From positions 1 to 15,094 of the forward strand of contig CALXJS010000036.1 in NCBI GenBank assembly GCA_944388685.1: a stretch of DNA of 15,094 bases, in the 5' to 3' direction. Origin of the DNA: an uncultured Clostridia bacterium. GTDB taxonomy: Bacteria; Bacillota_A; Clostridia; TANB77; CAG-508. Below, piece after piece: positions 1 to 7,375 of this stretch. The position numbers were made by a program, and so were the translations under genes. Positions within the stretch are counted from its first letter, which is position 1, and each line of letters begins with the position of its first letter. The notes beneath the pieces were generated by a model, which ran no database searches, had not been told where the DNA came from, and worked only from the letters and a program-made list of their open reading frames with translations.

Positions 1-17
1 GTTTTATTTCAAAAATA

Positions 18-293
18 CTAGGCAATTTTCAACCCTCCTAAGCGTGCATATTTAAAAAAGAAAGATGCACCATTTTTTACAATTTCTAAAAATGTTTTCT
101 TTTCTTCATCTGAATAATTTCCATCCTCCAAAACAACGTTATAACTTGGAAGTTCAATCACATAAGTATCAAATCCATATTCCTTTGGTCTCTCAAAAGT
201 AATACGAATATATTCCTCTCCATTTTCTTTTTTTCCAATATTTGAAAATACGCCAACTGTACCATCTGGATATTTAGCAAATTCATGAGTCAT
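18..293 (-). CDS. Small hypothetical protein, 91 aa
   Basis: I do not recognise this protein. It is a complete 91-residue ORF with an ATG start, a GGGAG ribosome binding site about ten bases upstream and a TAG stop. It has no signal peptide or membrane segment. The composition is mixed and soluble, with an aromatic N-terminal half (FAKYPDGTVGVFSNIG) and an alternating, strand-like pattern around residues 25-55, followed by an acidic and lysine-rich helix-like stretch (SDEEKKTFLEIVKNG). It lies downstream of the ZIP gene on the same strand, separated by about 160 AT-rich bases, so it may have its own promoter. It contains no CGG codon. The coding call rests on the start, the ribosome binding site and the ordinary amino-acid composition. 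Confidence 0.7.
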   Translation of the reverse strand: MTHEFAKYPDGTVGVFSNIGKKENGEEYIRITFERPKEYGFDTYVIELPSYNVVLEDGNYSDEEKKTFLEIVKNGASFFFKYARLGGLKIA

Positions 294-452
294 CTAATCA
301 TCACTCTCCCATTTTCCAATTACATTTTTACTTTCTCAATTGTAACATTACTTTATTTTTAAATTCTATATAATATTATAATATATTTTTATTAAAAAAT
401 CCATAAATTTTTGACTATAATTTGTTTGAACTTTGAGGACGCTCTTAAAAGT
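294..452. other. AT-rich intergenic region, possible promoter of the 91-aa gene
   Basis: This stretch separates the restored stop of the ZIP gene from the start of the 91-aa gene. On the minus strand a TATAAT lies at 375-380, but no convincing -35 box sits 16-18 bases upstream of it, so a promoter is only possible. I see no strong hairpin with a U-tract that would end the ZIP transcript, only a weak 6-bp AT stem near 393-410. Confidence 0.3.
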
Positions 453-1197
453 TTACAAAGTCATCGCAAATAATCCCAATAAAAAGCCAATGATATTTCC
501 AATAGCTGTCATTCTACCATGATATAAACTATTTGCTTCTGGTAACAATTCTCCGAGAAATGATATATAGCATTGCTCCAGCCGCAAAACTTAAACAAAT
601 CGCAATTACTTCTTCTGATATTCCTCCAATAATGGCTCCTACAAAAGTTCCTATTCCCGTAGTAATTCCAGACATAACAACAAAGAAAATAACTTTACTT
701 TTTTTCATTCCTCCATTTTTCATAGGTACTGCCATGGATATTCCTTCTGGTATATCATGTAAGCAAATAGCAATTGCCAAACTCAAACCTAGTTTAATAG
801 AAGCCCCAAAACCAGAGCCAATCGCCAAACCTTCTGGGAAATTATGGATGGCTAATCCAATTGAGACAATAATACCTGTTTTTAACAATGTATTATTTTT
901 GCTTACATTACTTTCTTTTATCGTAAACTTTTTTTCCACTAGTTTGTCACAAAAAATCATCATGACAATTCCTAATAATATTCCTATAATAGCATTTACA
1001 ATATTGCTAATTTCCAACGCTTCTGGTATTAAATCAAAACAAATAATTGCCATCATTAATCCTGAGGCAAAAGCTAACACAAAACTTAAAAATTTTTTAG
1101 AGTGTTTTTTGGTAACTACACCGATAATTCCACCAATTGTGGTTCCAAATGTTCCAAAAAATAATCCTATCATAGTTGTTTTTATAATTTCTTGCAT
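453..1197 (-). CDS. ZIP-family divalent metal transporter, needs +1 frameshift at CGG
   Basis: This is a zinc/iron-type (ZIP, GufA/ZupT-like) membrane transporter that would carry divalent metal ions into the cytoplasm. The zero frame gives 222 residues with the two ZIP signature motifs, HNFPEG (118-123) and HDIPEG (147-152), which supply metal ligands in this family. After Ser214 the zero frame reads CGG and runs into 7 unrelated residues and TAG at 529-531. Dropping one base at 555-557 restores a typical ZIP C-terminus (GELLPEANSLYHGRMTAIGN, then a final helix) ending in TAA at 453-455. The restored protein has 247 residues, normal for the family, and about eight membrane segments. AAGGAG sits seven bases before ATG 1197. 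It follows the LPEAG surface-protein gene by 70 bases, and its ribosome binding site is inside a hairpin. Family assignment is secure. Whether the break is decoded, mutational or an error is open. Confidence 0.85.
549..564 (-). other. Frameshift site 1: ATC ATT TCT C GGA GAA
   Basis: On the coding strand the zero frame reads ATC ATT TCT CGG AGA ATT. The family-consistent reading is ATC ATT TCT (C) GGA GAA TTG, giving I-I-S-G-E-L. The surplus base is the C opposite position 555; removing 556 instead gives the same amino acids. It is not in a homopolymer. The zero-frame codon at the break is CGG. Confidence 0.85.
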
Positions 1198-1200
1198 GAA

Positions 1201-1247
1201 AAAACTCCTTAAAATATACTTTATTTTAGTTTATTTTAAAGAGTTTT
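1201..1247 (-). promoter_or_regulatory. 16-bp hairpin pairing the ZIP gene's Shine-Dalgarno; possible terminator or RNA switch
   Basis: On the minus-strand transcript the arm AAAACUCUUUAAAAUA (1247-1232) pairs with UAUUUUAAGGAGUUUU (1216-1201): 15 Watson-Crick pairs and one G-U, with a 15-base loop. The second arm contains the complete AAGGAG ribosome binding site (1210-1205) of the ZIP gene and runs into UUUUUU before the ATG. The same structure could terminate transcripts from the upstream surface-protein gene, hide the ZIP ribosome binding site, or both. The dyad could also be a DNA operator for a metal repressor. The pairing is seen directly; the function is inferred. Confidence 0.55.
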
Positions 1248-1267
1248 ATTTTATTACCTATTCAAAA

Positions 1268-2320
1268 TTATTTTATATCTTTATATTGTCTATTTTTCAT
1301 ATATAATCCTATTGTACAAATAATAGTTACAAATAAAATGATACTGATAATTGTTGACACTCCAGCTTCTGGAAGTTTCATTGTTGCAGTTGTATTATCA
1401 TTTCCAACAGTTGATGTGTTTTGTTTACCACTTATTCCTGTATTATTATCCACATTAGATTGGTTTTGTTGATTACTTGTTCCTGTATTATTATTCACAT
1501 TCGATTGATTTTGTTGATTATTATTTGATACTTCTGCATCTAAATTGTCTACTAATATATATCCATATACATTTTTTATATTGTTACCTGAAAAATAAAC
1601 CCATAAATAGTACAACCCTTCATCTGGAGCAGATATTGGTGATTCTGGACGACCAAAACCATTCAATCCATCAAGACTATAACCATTCCAGTACTCCCAA
1701 GTAGACCAATTATTCGTTGGAGCCGTTGTTGTTAACATACTTTCTAGTTCTGTCATATCACCATTTTGAGATTTTATCTCATTATATTTATCTACAATGT
1801 TTTGGTCTGTAATTTTCTCATATTGATAATATGCTGTACTATTATTTGTATTTCTTATTGCCACATTAATTGTTTCTGTTTCCCCAGTACCAAATTCCTT
1901 CCCATTTTCTATTACAGTATAATTGGTAACTCTTAAATATGGTATCTTTAAATCTACGCCATATGGTTCTAATACAATACTATCTGCTGTTTTATCTTTT
2001 ATGGTAATATATCCTGTATCTGTTGCATTTATTACTTCTCTTATTTCTCTTGTTGTTGTTAGTAAATCTACTACCGCTGTACTTTCTGTATATTCTGTTA
2101 TTAAAAACCAATCTTCTACTTCTGTTGCTGCTGTTACTGTAAATCCATATTCATATTCATGTGTCATATCTAGTTCTAAACCCGTAAAGGTAAATTTCAT
2201 ACTTCCATTATTTGAATAGATATTTCTGTTGACATCTACTGCCGCATTTGTACTGTTTGGTATTAAAAATACCATTAGACTCATAAATAATAGTATGATT
2301 ATACATTTTATTTTTGACAT
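1268..2320 (-). CDS. Secreted surface protein with LPEAG sortase-type anchor
   Basis: This is a predicted cell-surface protein of 350 residues. It has a signal peptide (residues 1-26, basic MSKIK, hydrophobic core, cut near TNA-AVD), an extracellular region of about 225 residues that looks beta-rich, an Asn/Gln/Ser/Thr linker, and a C-terminal sorting signal: LPEAG (316-320), a hydrophobic helix, and a basic tail (KNRQYKDIK). LPEAG departs from the classical LPXTG, with Ala in place of Thr. The linker has 15-residue repeats around Q-N-Q-S-N-V-x-N-N-T-G. The start is supported by GGGGAGG eight bases before the ATG. It sits 51 bases downstream of the four-helix membrane gene, in line with the SPFH operon, so the two are probably co-transcribed. 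I do not recognise the extracellular domain. Confidence 0.8.
   Translation of the reverse strand: MSKIKCIIILLFMSLMVFLIPNSTNAAVDVNRNIYSNNGSMKFTFTGLELDMTHEYEYGFTVTAATEVEDWFLITEYTESTAVVDLLTTTREIREVINATDTGYITIKDKTADSIVLEPYGVDLKIPYLRVTNYTVIENGKEFGTGETETINVAIRNTNNSTAYYQYEKITDQNIVDKYNEIKSQNGDMTELESMLTTTAPTNNWSTWEYWNGYSLDGLNGFGRPESPISAPDEGLYYLWVYFSGNNIKNVYGYILVDNLDAEVSNNNQQNQSNVNNNTGTSNQQNQSNVDNNTGISGKQNTSTVGNDNTTATMKLPEAGVSTIISIILFVTIICTIGLYMKNRQYKDIK
1437..1526 (-). repeat. Two 45-bp tandem repeats in the surface-protein linker
   Basis: Two adjacent 45-bp units (1437-1481 and 1482-1526) differ at only a few positions and encode the Asn/Gln-rich linker. A third, diverged 15-codon unit (GKQNTSTVGNDN) lies nearer the C-terminus at about 1392-1436. 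Such linkers commonly span the cell wall and vary in copy number by slippage. Confidence 0.75.
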
Positions 2321-2371
2321 CTTGTTTTCCTCCCCATTTCTTTTGTTTATTATTTAAATATTTTATTCAGA

Positions 2372-2821
2372 TTACTTCATTTGAAATTCATCATAATTTT
2401 TATGTAAAAAAGCATAAGCTATAAGTGCTATCACGCCAATCCATAAGAAGTAAAATCCTAAACTATAATTCTCAAAATCAACATCTAATCTAATTTGTAA
2501 ATATATTACAAATATTACAACTAAAATTGTAGGTATAAGTGAACCTTTAGAATTATTCATATCCGCAATTTTTTTACCTATATTTGTATTAAATAATGAA
2601 GGAATATATTTTTCTACAACATCCCTAAATATAAATAACAGATTAGCAATTGCTAATATCAATACAATTTTTCCTTCCCAATAATTCCACATAGATATAT
2701 TAACAGAATTTCCGAAGAAAGAATAACTTACATATGGAAATATTGTCCCTAGAATTAATCCTGCAATTCCTATTCCCGCTAATATTCTTGTATTTTTTAT
2801 CTTTTCAATAACATTACTCAT
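2372..2821 (-). CDS. Four-helix integral membrane protein, 149 aa
   Basis: I do not recognise this protein. It has four predicted transmembrane helices: about residues 12-36 (ILAGIGIAGLILGTIFPYV), 47-67, 93-112 and 118-138. Short charged loops separate them and the tail is hydrophilic. A longer ORF begins at 2860, where its ATG overlaps the TGA of the preceding zinc-ribbon gene (ATGA), but that start has no ribosome binding site. I chose 2821 because AAGGGG lies about five bases before it. Translational coupling through the ATGA overlap remains possible. Its place between the zinc-ribbon protein and the surface protein suggests a part in the same membrane-associated process. Confidence 0.75.
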   Translation of the reverse strand: MSNVIEKIKNTRILAGIGIAGLILGTIFPYVSYSFFGNSVNISMWNYWEGKIVLILAIANLLFIFRDVVEKYIPSLFNTNIGKKIADMNNSKGSLIPTILVVIFVIYLQIRLDVDFENYSLGFYFLWIGVIALIAYAFLHKNYDEFQMK

Positions 2822-2856
2822 TTTTATCCCCTTTCTTATCATTTTTTCACTATCTA

Positions 2857-4287
2857 TCATATTTTAAAATTTGATAACGTATCTATTATATTTTCACTAA
2901 CACTTTGTCCGCTAACTTTTCTATTATTAGCACCTACCATTTTTGCATTAGAAAGTCCTGTTTGTCTTTTTATTAATTTATCTACTTTTCTCAAGTTAAA
3001 CATCTTTGTTTTGGTTTCTGTTTCGTGATGATGTCTAGCATTTAAATTACGATATTTCATATACATGATGAAAAAGTATATAAATCCTGCTAATAAGAAT
3101 AGCCAATTATATTCAAAATCACTTGCAAATAACATTGCAAATAAACCCATTAATTCCACTAAGCATGACACACCAAACAATTTTGGCATATGAATTGGTA
3201 CACTACCCATTGTCTCTTTTGTTCTCGCATTCACAGCTACATAGTGTAATATGCTTTCTTCTCCTTTTTGTTGTTGATAACTATATAACCATACTGGCAA
3301 ATATGCTGTTTTCCACTGTCTTCCTTTAACAAGTAATTCTTCTTTTTGCCAATTAACACCTCTATCATATTCTTTTAATGTATCATTTGCTGTAAATCTT
3401 GCAATATCTTTTGATTGCTCTTCTACCAACGATGTTAGTTCTTTAACATTGGTATCACGTTTTTCTGAAGTATATCCTTTTAGGTAATTTGCGTTATATT
3501 TTACACAATTCTCAATATCAAATGGCATGATTGCATTAATTACATTGTTGGTTTTATTGGTGCTTTTTTCTAATTTGTCTGAACTTGATTCAACCGTTAA
3601 TCCCTCTATGGTTAAATCGAATTCACGTTCGACATCATATAAATCTGCATCATAATATGTTCTTCTATTCTCTCCACTTCCACGTGTATATTTTCTTACT
3701 TCATGCTCTCCTTTTCCTTGGAAATTTGCATGTGAATTCACATCTACTACCATATATGGGAAATATACTCCCATGATATTTTCTGTTGTAAATTCTTCTT
3801 TAAATTTTGGATGGGCAAAAAATTTTCTTTTTCCCACAAAATTTTCTATCTGTTCTTTTGCCTCTGCTTTCGTTAAGTTAAATGGTAATACCACATCTGG
3901 AATTACACCATTTGGTATTTGTTGATTAACAGATAATGTGTTTCTACACCAATGACACCTTGCTTGTGTAGTTTCTGATGTGTCTATTACGACTTCTGCA
4001 CCACAACTGCTACATTTGAAAGTCATAATATTTTGTGTTTCTTCCACAATATCTTCTGTTCCAGATCCTATTATTTCCCCTTCTAGCTGACTAATATCTG
4101 TTTCCATTCCTTGAACTTTTTCTGGCTCAAATTCATGTCTACAAAAATTACATCTTAAAAATCCAGTTTTTGCATTTAAAGATATATCTGTTGAACCACA
4201 TTTGGGACATTTATTTTGTCCATCCTTTGAACCTTCATCTGTTTTTACAACTTTGGGTTCATTGTCCAATATCGAATTGATTGTCAT
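2857..4287 (-). CDS. Double zinc-ribbon membrane protein (TFIIB-type zinc ribbon, YdjG-like)
   Basis: The 476-residue protein starts with two zinc ribbons: C27/C30 with C46/C49, and C92/C95 with C111/C114. A long soluble domain follows, then a hairpin of two hydrophobic helices near residues 375-420 (LFGVSCLVELMGLFAMLFA and WLFLLAGFIYFFIMYM), and a basic tail. This layout matches proteins annotated as TFIIB-type zinc ribbon-containing, including B. subtilis YdjG. YdjG is encoded with the SPFH protein YdjI and a PspA homologue in the ydjFGHI cluster. Only three bases separate it from the SPFH stop, and its ribosome binding site (GGGGGTG) lies inside the end of that gene, so translation is probably coupled. 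The stop is TGA, which argues against TGA recoding here. Molecular function is not known; a membrane-surface role with the SPFH protein is inferred. Confidence 0.8.
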   Translation of the reverse strand: MTINSILDNEPKVVKTDEGSKDGQNKCPKCGSTDISLNAKTGFLRCNFCRHEFEPEKVQGMETDISQLEGEIIGSGTEDIVEETQNIMTFKCSSCGAEVVIDTSETTQARCHWCRNTLSVNQQIPNGVIPDVVLPFNLTKAEAKEQIENFVGKRKFFAHPKFKEEFTTENIMGVYFPYMVVDVNSHANFQGKGEHEVRKYTRGSGENRRTYYDADLYDVEREFDLTIEGLTVESSSDKLEKSTNKTNNVINAIMPFDIENCVKYNANYLKGYTSEKRDTNVKELTSLVEEQSKDIARFTANDTLKEYDRGVNWQKEELLVKGRQWKTAYLPVWLYSYQQQKGEESILHYVAVNARTKETMGSVPIHMPKLFGVSCLVELMGLFAMLFASDFEYNWLFLLAGFIYFFIMYMKYRNLNARHHHETETKTKMFNLRKVDKLIKRQTGLSNAKMVGANNRKVSGQSVSENIIDTLSNFKI

Positions 4288-4290
4288 CTA

Positions 4291-5457
4291 TTACACCCCC
4301 AAAAGCTTTTTCTTTTGCTCATCATAATCTTCTTGTGTAATTAATCCTTCATCCAACATCTTCTTTAATTTGGATAGTTTTTCATATGGATCTTCTTGTG
4401 GTACGCTATTTACTGGCTGTGTAGGTTGCTGTAACCCTCCTACTGCACCTCCTACTGCATTTATTCCCATTCCCATGAATGCCATAGCCCCTGCTCCACC
4501 ATTTGGATTTTCTCCTGCTGCTTGCATACCACGAGCTACAGATTGTTGCATAAATGAATTTCCACGTACTCCAGATAAAGCATCTGCTTTTTTTACATCA
4601 CTTAGTAATTTTTTGGTATCTTCATCATATTCAATTGCTTGAATCGCAACTTTAACAATTTCAAGTCCTCTGTCTGTTCTCCATTGATAAGCTTCTTCAA
4701 CAGCTTGTGATAAAGATTGTGCAAATCCAATTTGATCTCCTTGTATTTTTGTTATACGATTTCCTTTACTTGGATCATTTGTATAATTTGAAAAACCCGC
4801 GGATAAACTACTAACGACCTCATTAAATAATTGTGCTCCTGCATCATTATCCATATCTGCAAAATCAAATATTGGTGCATCAGCTTGCAAATAATTTGCA
4901 GGAACAAAATTTTTTATAAACAAGATTGGATCAACAATTTTTAATGTGTATGTTCCTCTCGTAATTGCTCCTACTTGTGCATTTAAATAAGCATCATCCC
5001 AATAAATTTCAGATTGTGTTCCAAAGCGGTTATTTGGAATTTCTTTTAAATTTACGTAGAATGCTAATTGTTGTGAACCTGGTTGTCCTCCAAATTTAAA
5101 TCTCTCCCAACTTTGTGAAAGTGTAGAAAACAAAATACCATCTCCTGAAAACATGGATTTTGAATTTGGATCTTCTGATGAATATATATATCCACCTGCT
5201 TCTGCAATACATCCTGTTATTGCTCCATCTTGTAATGTAATTAGTGCTGTACCTTCTGGTACCACAATTTTGCTTCCATTTGAAATGATATTCTCTGATC
5301 CTTTTGTATTAGATCCTCTACCCGCGTTTGTTTCTTGTGGTATTGCTCTAAAAATAGCAGCTGTTCCTGGAACACCTTGCATTGGAATATAGAAATCTTT
5401 CCATTGATCTGCAAAACTTCCTCCTATTGCACCTGTAAATGCCTTAATAAATCCCAT
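4291..5457 (-). CDS. ydjI: SPFH-domain protein with C-terminal SHOCT (YdjI / virion-core-like)
   Basis: This is an SPFH (stomatin/prohibitin/flotillin-type) protein of the bacterial YdjI family, often annotated as virion core protein-like. The N-terminus (MGFIKAFTGAIGGSFADQWK) is typical of the family. The SPFH region covers roughly residues 30-290, a Gly/Ala/Met-rich segment follows, and the last 30 residues form a SHOCT motif (KLSKLKKMLDEGLITQEDYD). Such proteins form membrane-associated oligomers; YdjI is tied to the PspA-type envelope stress response in B. subtilis. A start two codons upstream (5463) is too close to AAAGGAGG; ATG 5457 has seven-base spacing and fits the family N-terminus. 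It is the first gene of the block that continues through the zinc-ribbon and membrane genes, with a good promoter at 5546-5574. The symbol reflects family similarity only. Confidence 0.85.
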   Translation of the reverse strand: MGFIKAFTGAIGGSFADQWKDFYIPMQGVPGTAAIFRAIPQETNAGRGSNTKGSENIISNGSKIVVPEGTALITLQDGAITGCIAEAGGYIYSSEDPNSKSMFSGDGILFSTLSQSWERFKFGGQPGSQQLAFYVNLKEIPNNRFGTQSEIYWDDAYLNAQVGAITRGTYTLKIVDPILFIKNFVPANYLQADAPIFDFADMDNDAGAQLFNEVVSSLSAGFSNYTNDPSKGNRITKIQGDQIGFAQSLSQAVEEAYQWRTDRGLEIVKVAIQAIEYDEDTKKLLSDVKKADALSGVRGNSFMQQSVARGMQAAGENPNGGAGAMAFMGMGINAVGGAVGGLQQPTQPVNSVPQEDPYEKLSKLKKMLDEGLITQEDYDEQKKKLLGV

Positions 5458-5545
5458 AAACATTCCTCCTTTTATTATAAATGGTTAGATATTTTTACGA
5501 TATCTCCACTTTTTAAAATATTTTTTGAACTTATTAATCAGTTTC

Positions 5546-5574
5546 TTTATATCATTAATGTCGAAAAATGTAAA
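5546..5574 (-). promoter_or_regulatory. Promoter of the SPFH operon
   Basis: On the minus strand a -35 box TTTACA (5574-5569) and a -10 box TATAAA (5551-5546) are separated by exactly 17 bases. TGA directly before the -10 gives an extended -10 (TGn). Both boxes match consensus at 5 of 6 positions. The expected start near 5539 leaves a leader of about 80 bases before ATG 5457. Confidence 0.7.
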
Positions 5575-5585
5575 TACTTTTTATA

Positions 5586-5613
5586 TTTTTCCTACTGTAT
5601 ATGGTAGGAAAAA
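5586..5613. promoter_or_regulatory. 10-bp perfect dyad between divergent genes, candidate operator
   Basis: TTTTTCCTAC (5586-5595) and GTAGGAAAAA (5604-5613) are perfect inverted repeats around an 8-base centre. The dyad lies just upstream of the SPFH promoter -35 box and about 80-100 bases before the ribbon-helix-helix gene. Its place between divergent transcription units suggests an operator, possibly for the adjacent protein. It lacks a U-tract outside the stem, so it is a poor terminator. A TATAAT for the plus-strand gene occurs at 5654-5659 but with no good -35 box. Confidence 0.45.
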
Positions 5614-5690
5614 TTATCGTATTAAACAGTTACTTGTCTACCAACTGATTTAATATAATAAGAATATTATAGTAAATAGGATGTGAAACC

Positions 5691-6026
5691 ATGCAAAAGG
5701 GATTTTATCGATTTTATCCTAGAGAAAAATGGATAAATAGAAATGTAGAAATAGAGGATAGTTTATATTCTGAATTAAAACGAATATCTGAAAAAGAATT
5801 AGATGCATCTATTAATAAATTAATTGATGCTTGCGTAGAAAATTTCAACATTGAAGATGATAAAATTATATATTATAAAAAACCAAAAGATGAGATTACC
5901 ATCGCAAGAAGTATTCGTTTAAGAGAATCTATGTGGAATAAATTAGATGAATATAAAAGAGATTATGATATTTCATTATATAAATTGATTAACATGTCTA
6001 TTAAGTATACACTAGAAGATAAATAA
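5691..6026 (+). CDS. Tandem ribbon-helix-helix putative DNA-binding protein, 111 aa
   Basis: The protein appears to be an internal duplication of a ribbon-helix-helix (Arc/MetJ-like) fold. Unit 1 (residues 19-53) reads VEIEDSLYSELK then DASINKLIDACVENF. Unit 2 (residues 74-108) reads RSIRLRESMWNKLDEY then DISLYKLINMSIKYTL. Both share a basic/hydrophobic strand, a Leu-patterned helix, and the D-x-S-x-x-K-L-I turn into the second helix. Ribbon-helix-helix proteins normally dimerise to bind DNA through the paired strands, so a fused pair could act as a single-chain dimer. The ribosome binding site is AGGATG, about eight bases from ATG. It is the only plus-strand gene in the window and is divergent from the SPFH operon. 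A role as repressor or activator of that operon is inference. A plasmid-type antitoxin is possible, but no toxin partner is adjacent. Confidence 0.75.
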   Translation: MQKGFYRFYPREKWINRNVEIEDSLYSELKRISEKELDASINKLIDACVENFNIEDDKIIYYKKPKDEITIARSIRLRESMWNKLDEYKRDYDISLYKLINMSIKYTLEDK

Positions 6027-6046
6027 CTTTGTTTCAGCCAAAAAAA

Positions 6047-6089
6047 TAAACCCAAATTGTTAAACTTTTTGTCTAACATTTTAGGTTTA
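6047..6089 (-). terminator. Intrinsic terminator of prfA (possibly bidirectional)
   Basis: TAAACCCAAATTGTTA (6047-6062) and TAACATTTTAGGTTTA (6074-6089) form a 16-position stem with two mismatches and an 11-base loop. On the minus strand the stem is followed directly by TTTTTTT (6046-6040), a good terminator for prfA. On the plus strand the next T-run starts about nine bases later (6098 onward), so it may also help end the ribbon-helix-helix gene. The two genes converge here. Confidence 0.75.
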
Positions 6090-6102
6090 CTTCAACTATT
6101 TT

Positions 6103-7164
6103 TTATTCCTCTTCACCTTTTAGTTTTTCCGCTCTATCTGCTGCAATAAGATTATCAATCATTTCATCTAAGTCACCATTTAAGAAATTTTCCATCTGAT
6201 AAATACTCATTCCTATTCTATGATCTGTAATTCTTCCTTGAGGGTAATTATATGTTCTGATTTTTTCACTTCTATCTCCTGAACCTACTTGAGATTTTCT
6301 AGCATTTGATATTTCACTATCTTGTTTTTGTTTTTCAATTTCATATAATTTCGTTCTTAGCATTCTCATCGCATTATCTCTGTTTTGGAATTGAGAACGT
6401 TCTGTTTGGCATTCTACCACAATTCCTGTTGGTTCATGAATCAATCTTACGGCTGATGAAGTTTTATTAATATGTTGTCCTCCTGCACCTGATGAACGAA
6501 ATACTTCCATTTTAATGTCTGCTGGATTAATTTCAATTTCTACATCTTCTACTACTGGTAAAACTGCAACAGTCGCTGTTGATGTATGAATTCTTCCACT
6601 ACTTTCTGTATCTGGAACTCTTTGTACTCTATGAACGCCACTTTCAAATTTTAATCTACTATATACTCCTTTTCCTGTAATCATAAAAGAAACTTCTTTG
6701 TAGCCACCTAGTCCTGTCTCATTTTCATTTAGGACTTCTAATTTCCAATGTTTTCTTTCTGCGTACATTGTATACATTCTGAATAATGTTCCTGCAAATA
6801 ATGCTGCTTCTTCTCCTCCTGCTCCTGCACGAATTTCACAAATAATATTTTTGTCATCATCTGGGTCTTTAGGAATTAATAAAAATTTTAATTCTTCTTC
6901 AATTTCTGGCAATTTTTCTTTTGAAGCATAATATTCTTCTTCTGCAAGTTCTTTCATTTCTGGGTCTTTCATTAATTCTTCTGCTTCTTCCATTGCTTGT
7001 TTTTCTTTTTTATATTCTCTAAATTTTAATACAATTTCTTCTATACTGGCATGTTCTTTCATTAGTTTTTGCCATTCTGTATGATTAGATATTACCTCTG
7101 GGTCACTAATCATTTTTGTTAATTCATCATATCTTTTTTCTACATTTTCTAATTTCTCAAACAT
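6103..7164 (-). CDS. prfA: Peptide chain release factor 1
   Basis: RF1 recognises the stop codons UAA and UAG and triggers peptide release on the ribosome. The 353-residue protein has the expected length. The codon-recognition tripeptide is P-D-T (184-186, within [16 protein letters not shown]), the PxT form that marks RF1 rather than the SPF of RF2. The catalytic GGQ is at 228-230 ([14 protein letters not shown]), where the Gln is normally methylated by PrmC. An ORF reaching 7200 is longer, but AAGGAG lies eight bases before ATG 7164, the protein then starts [15 protein letters not shown] as in the family, and the promoter predicts transcription to begin near 7201. All three argue for 7164. 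It is a single-gene transcript with its own promoter and terminator. PrmC is not in this window. Confidence 0.97.
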   Translation of the reverse strand: MFEKLENVEKRYDELTKMISDPEVISNHTEWQKLMKEHASIEEIVLKFREYKKEKQAMEEAEELMKDPEMKELAEEEYYASKEKLPEIEEELKFLLIPKDPDDDKNIICEIRAGAGGEEAALFAGTLFRMYTMYAERKHWKLEVLNENETGLGGYKEVSFMITGKGVYSRLKFESGVHRVQRVPDTESSGRIHTSTATVAVLPVVEDVEIEINPADIKMEVFRSSGAGGQHINKTSSAVRLIHEPTGIVVECQTERSQFQNRDNAMRMLRTKLYEIEKQKQDSEISNARKSQVGSGDRSEKIRTYNYPQGRITDHRIGMSIYQMENFLNGDLDEMIDNLIAADRAEKLKGEEE

Positions 7165-7207
7165 AAGTCTTCTCCTTCTATTCAATACGTTAGTAAACAC
7201 TTTTTTT

Positions 7208-7236
7208 ATTATACTATAATTTTACATCTTTTACAA
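7208..7236 (-). promoter_or_regulatory. Promoter of prfA
   Basis: On the minus strand TTGTAA (7236-7231) and TATAAT (7213-7208) are separated by 17 bases. The -10 is a perfect match and the -35 matches at 4 of 6. The expected start near 7201 gives a leader of about 37 bases. Confidence 0.75.
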
Positions 7237-7292
7237 GACTTTCTTTGCTTTATCTTCAATTTGCTAATTCAAAAAACGTTATTGTTCGGCTC

Positions 7293-7317
7293 CAAATTTT
7301 ACGCAAGTCAAAATTTG
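7293..7317. repeat. 8-bp inverted repeat upstream of prfA
   Basis: CAAATTTT (7293-7300) and AAAATTTG (7310-7317) flank a 9-base loop. The element lies upstream of the prfA promoter and has no obvious role; AT-rich arms this short can arise by chance. Confidence 0.3.
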
Positions 7318-7328
7318 TGTGCAATATG

Positions 7329-7374
7329 TTTTTATATATTAGAACGTCAGCATGACCTTCCTAATATATAAAAA
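7329..7374. repeat. 14-bp perfect inverted repeat with inner dyad
   Basis: TTTTTATATATTAG (7329-7342) is perfectly complementary to CTAATATATAAAAA (7361-7374). The 18-base interval, the most GC-rich part of this gap, itself holds the small dyad GTCA-GCA-TGAC (7346-7356). The A/T runs are inside the arms, so this is not a standard terminator. It abuts the terminator at 7377-7404. Confidence 0.5.
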
Positions 7375-7375
7375 T

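Noticed and set aside
533..1306. Long plus-strand ORF (257 codons) opposite the ZIP gene
   Set aside because: It is the shadow of the ZIP gene: Pro/Ile-rich, no ribosome binding site, and it crosses the ZIP start and the hairpin. The minus strand has the family motifs.
2857..2859. TGA reassigned to tryptophan (Mycoplasma-like code)
   Set aside because: The zinc-ribbon gene ends in TGA at a natural boundary with the next gene, and no gene reads through TGA. UGG is used for Trp.
2822..2860. Upstream start (ATG at 2860) for the four-helix protein
   Set aside because: It overlaps the preceding stop as ATGA but lacks a ribosome binding site; the ATG at 2821 has AAGGGG at good spacing.
5591..5602. 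CTGTATAT as a LexA site
   Set aside because: It resembles the E. coli SOS box by half only; Firmicutes LexA sites have a GAAC-N4-GTTC form, which is not seen.
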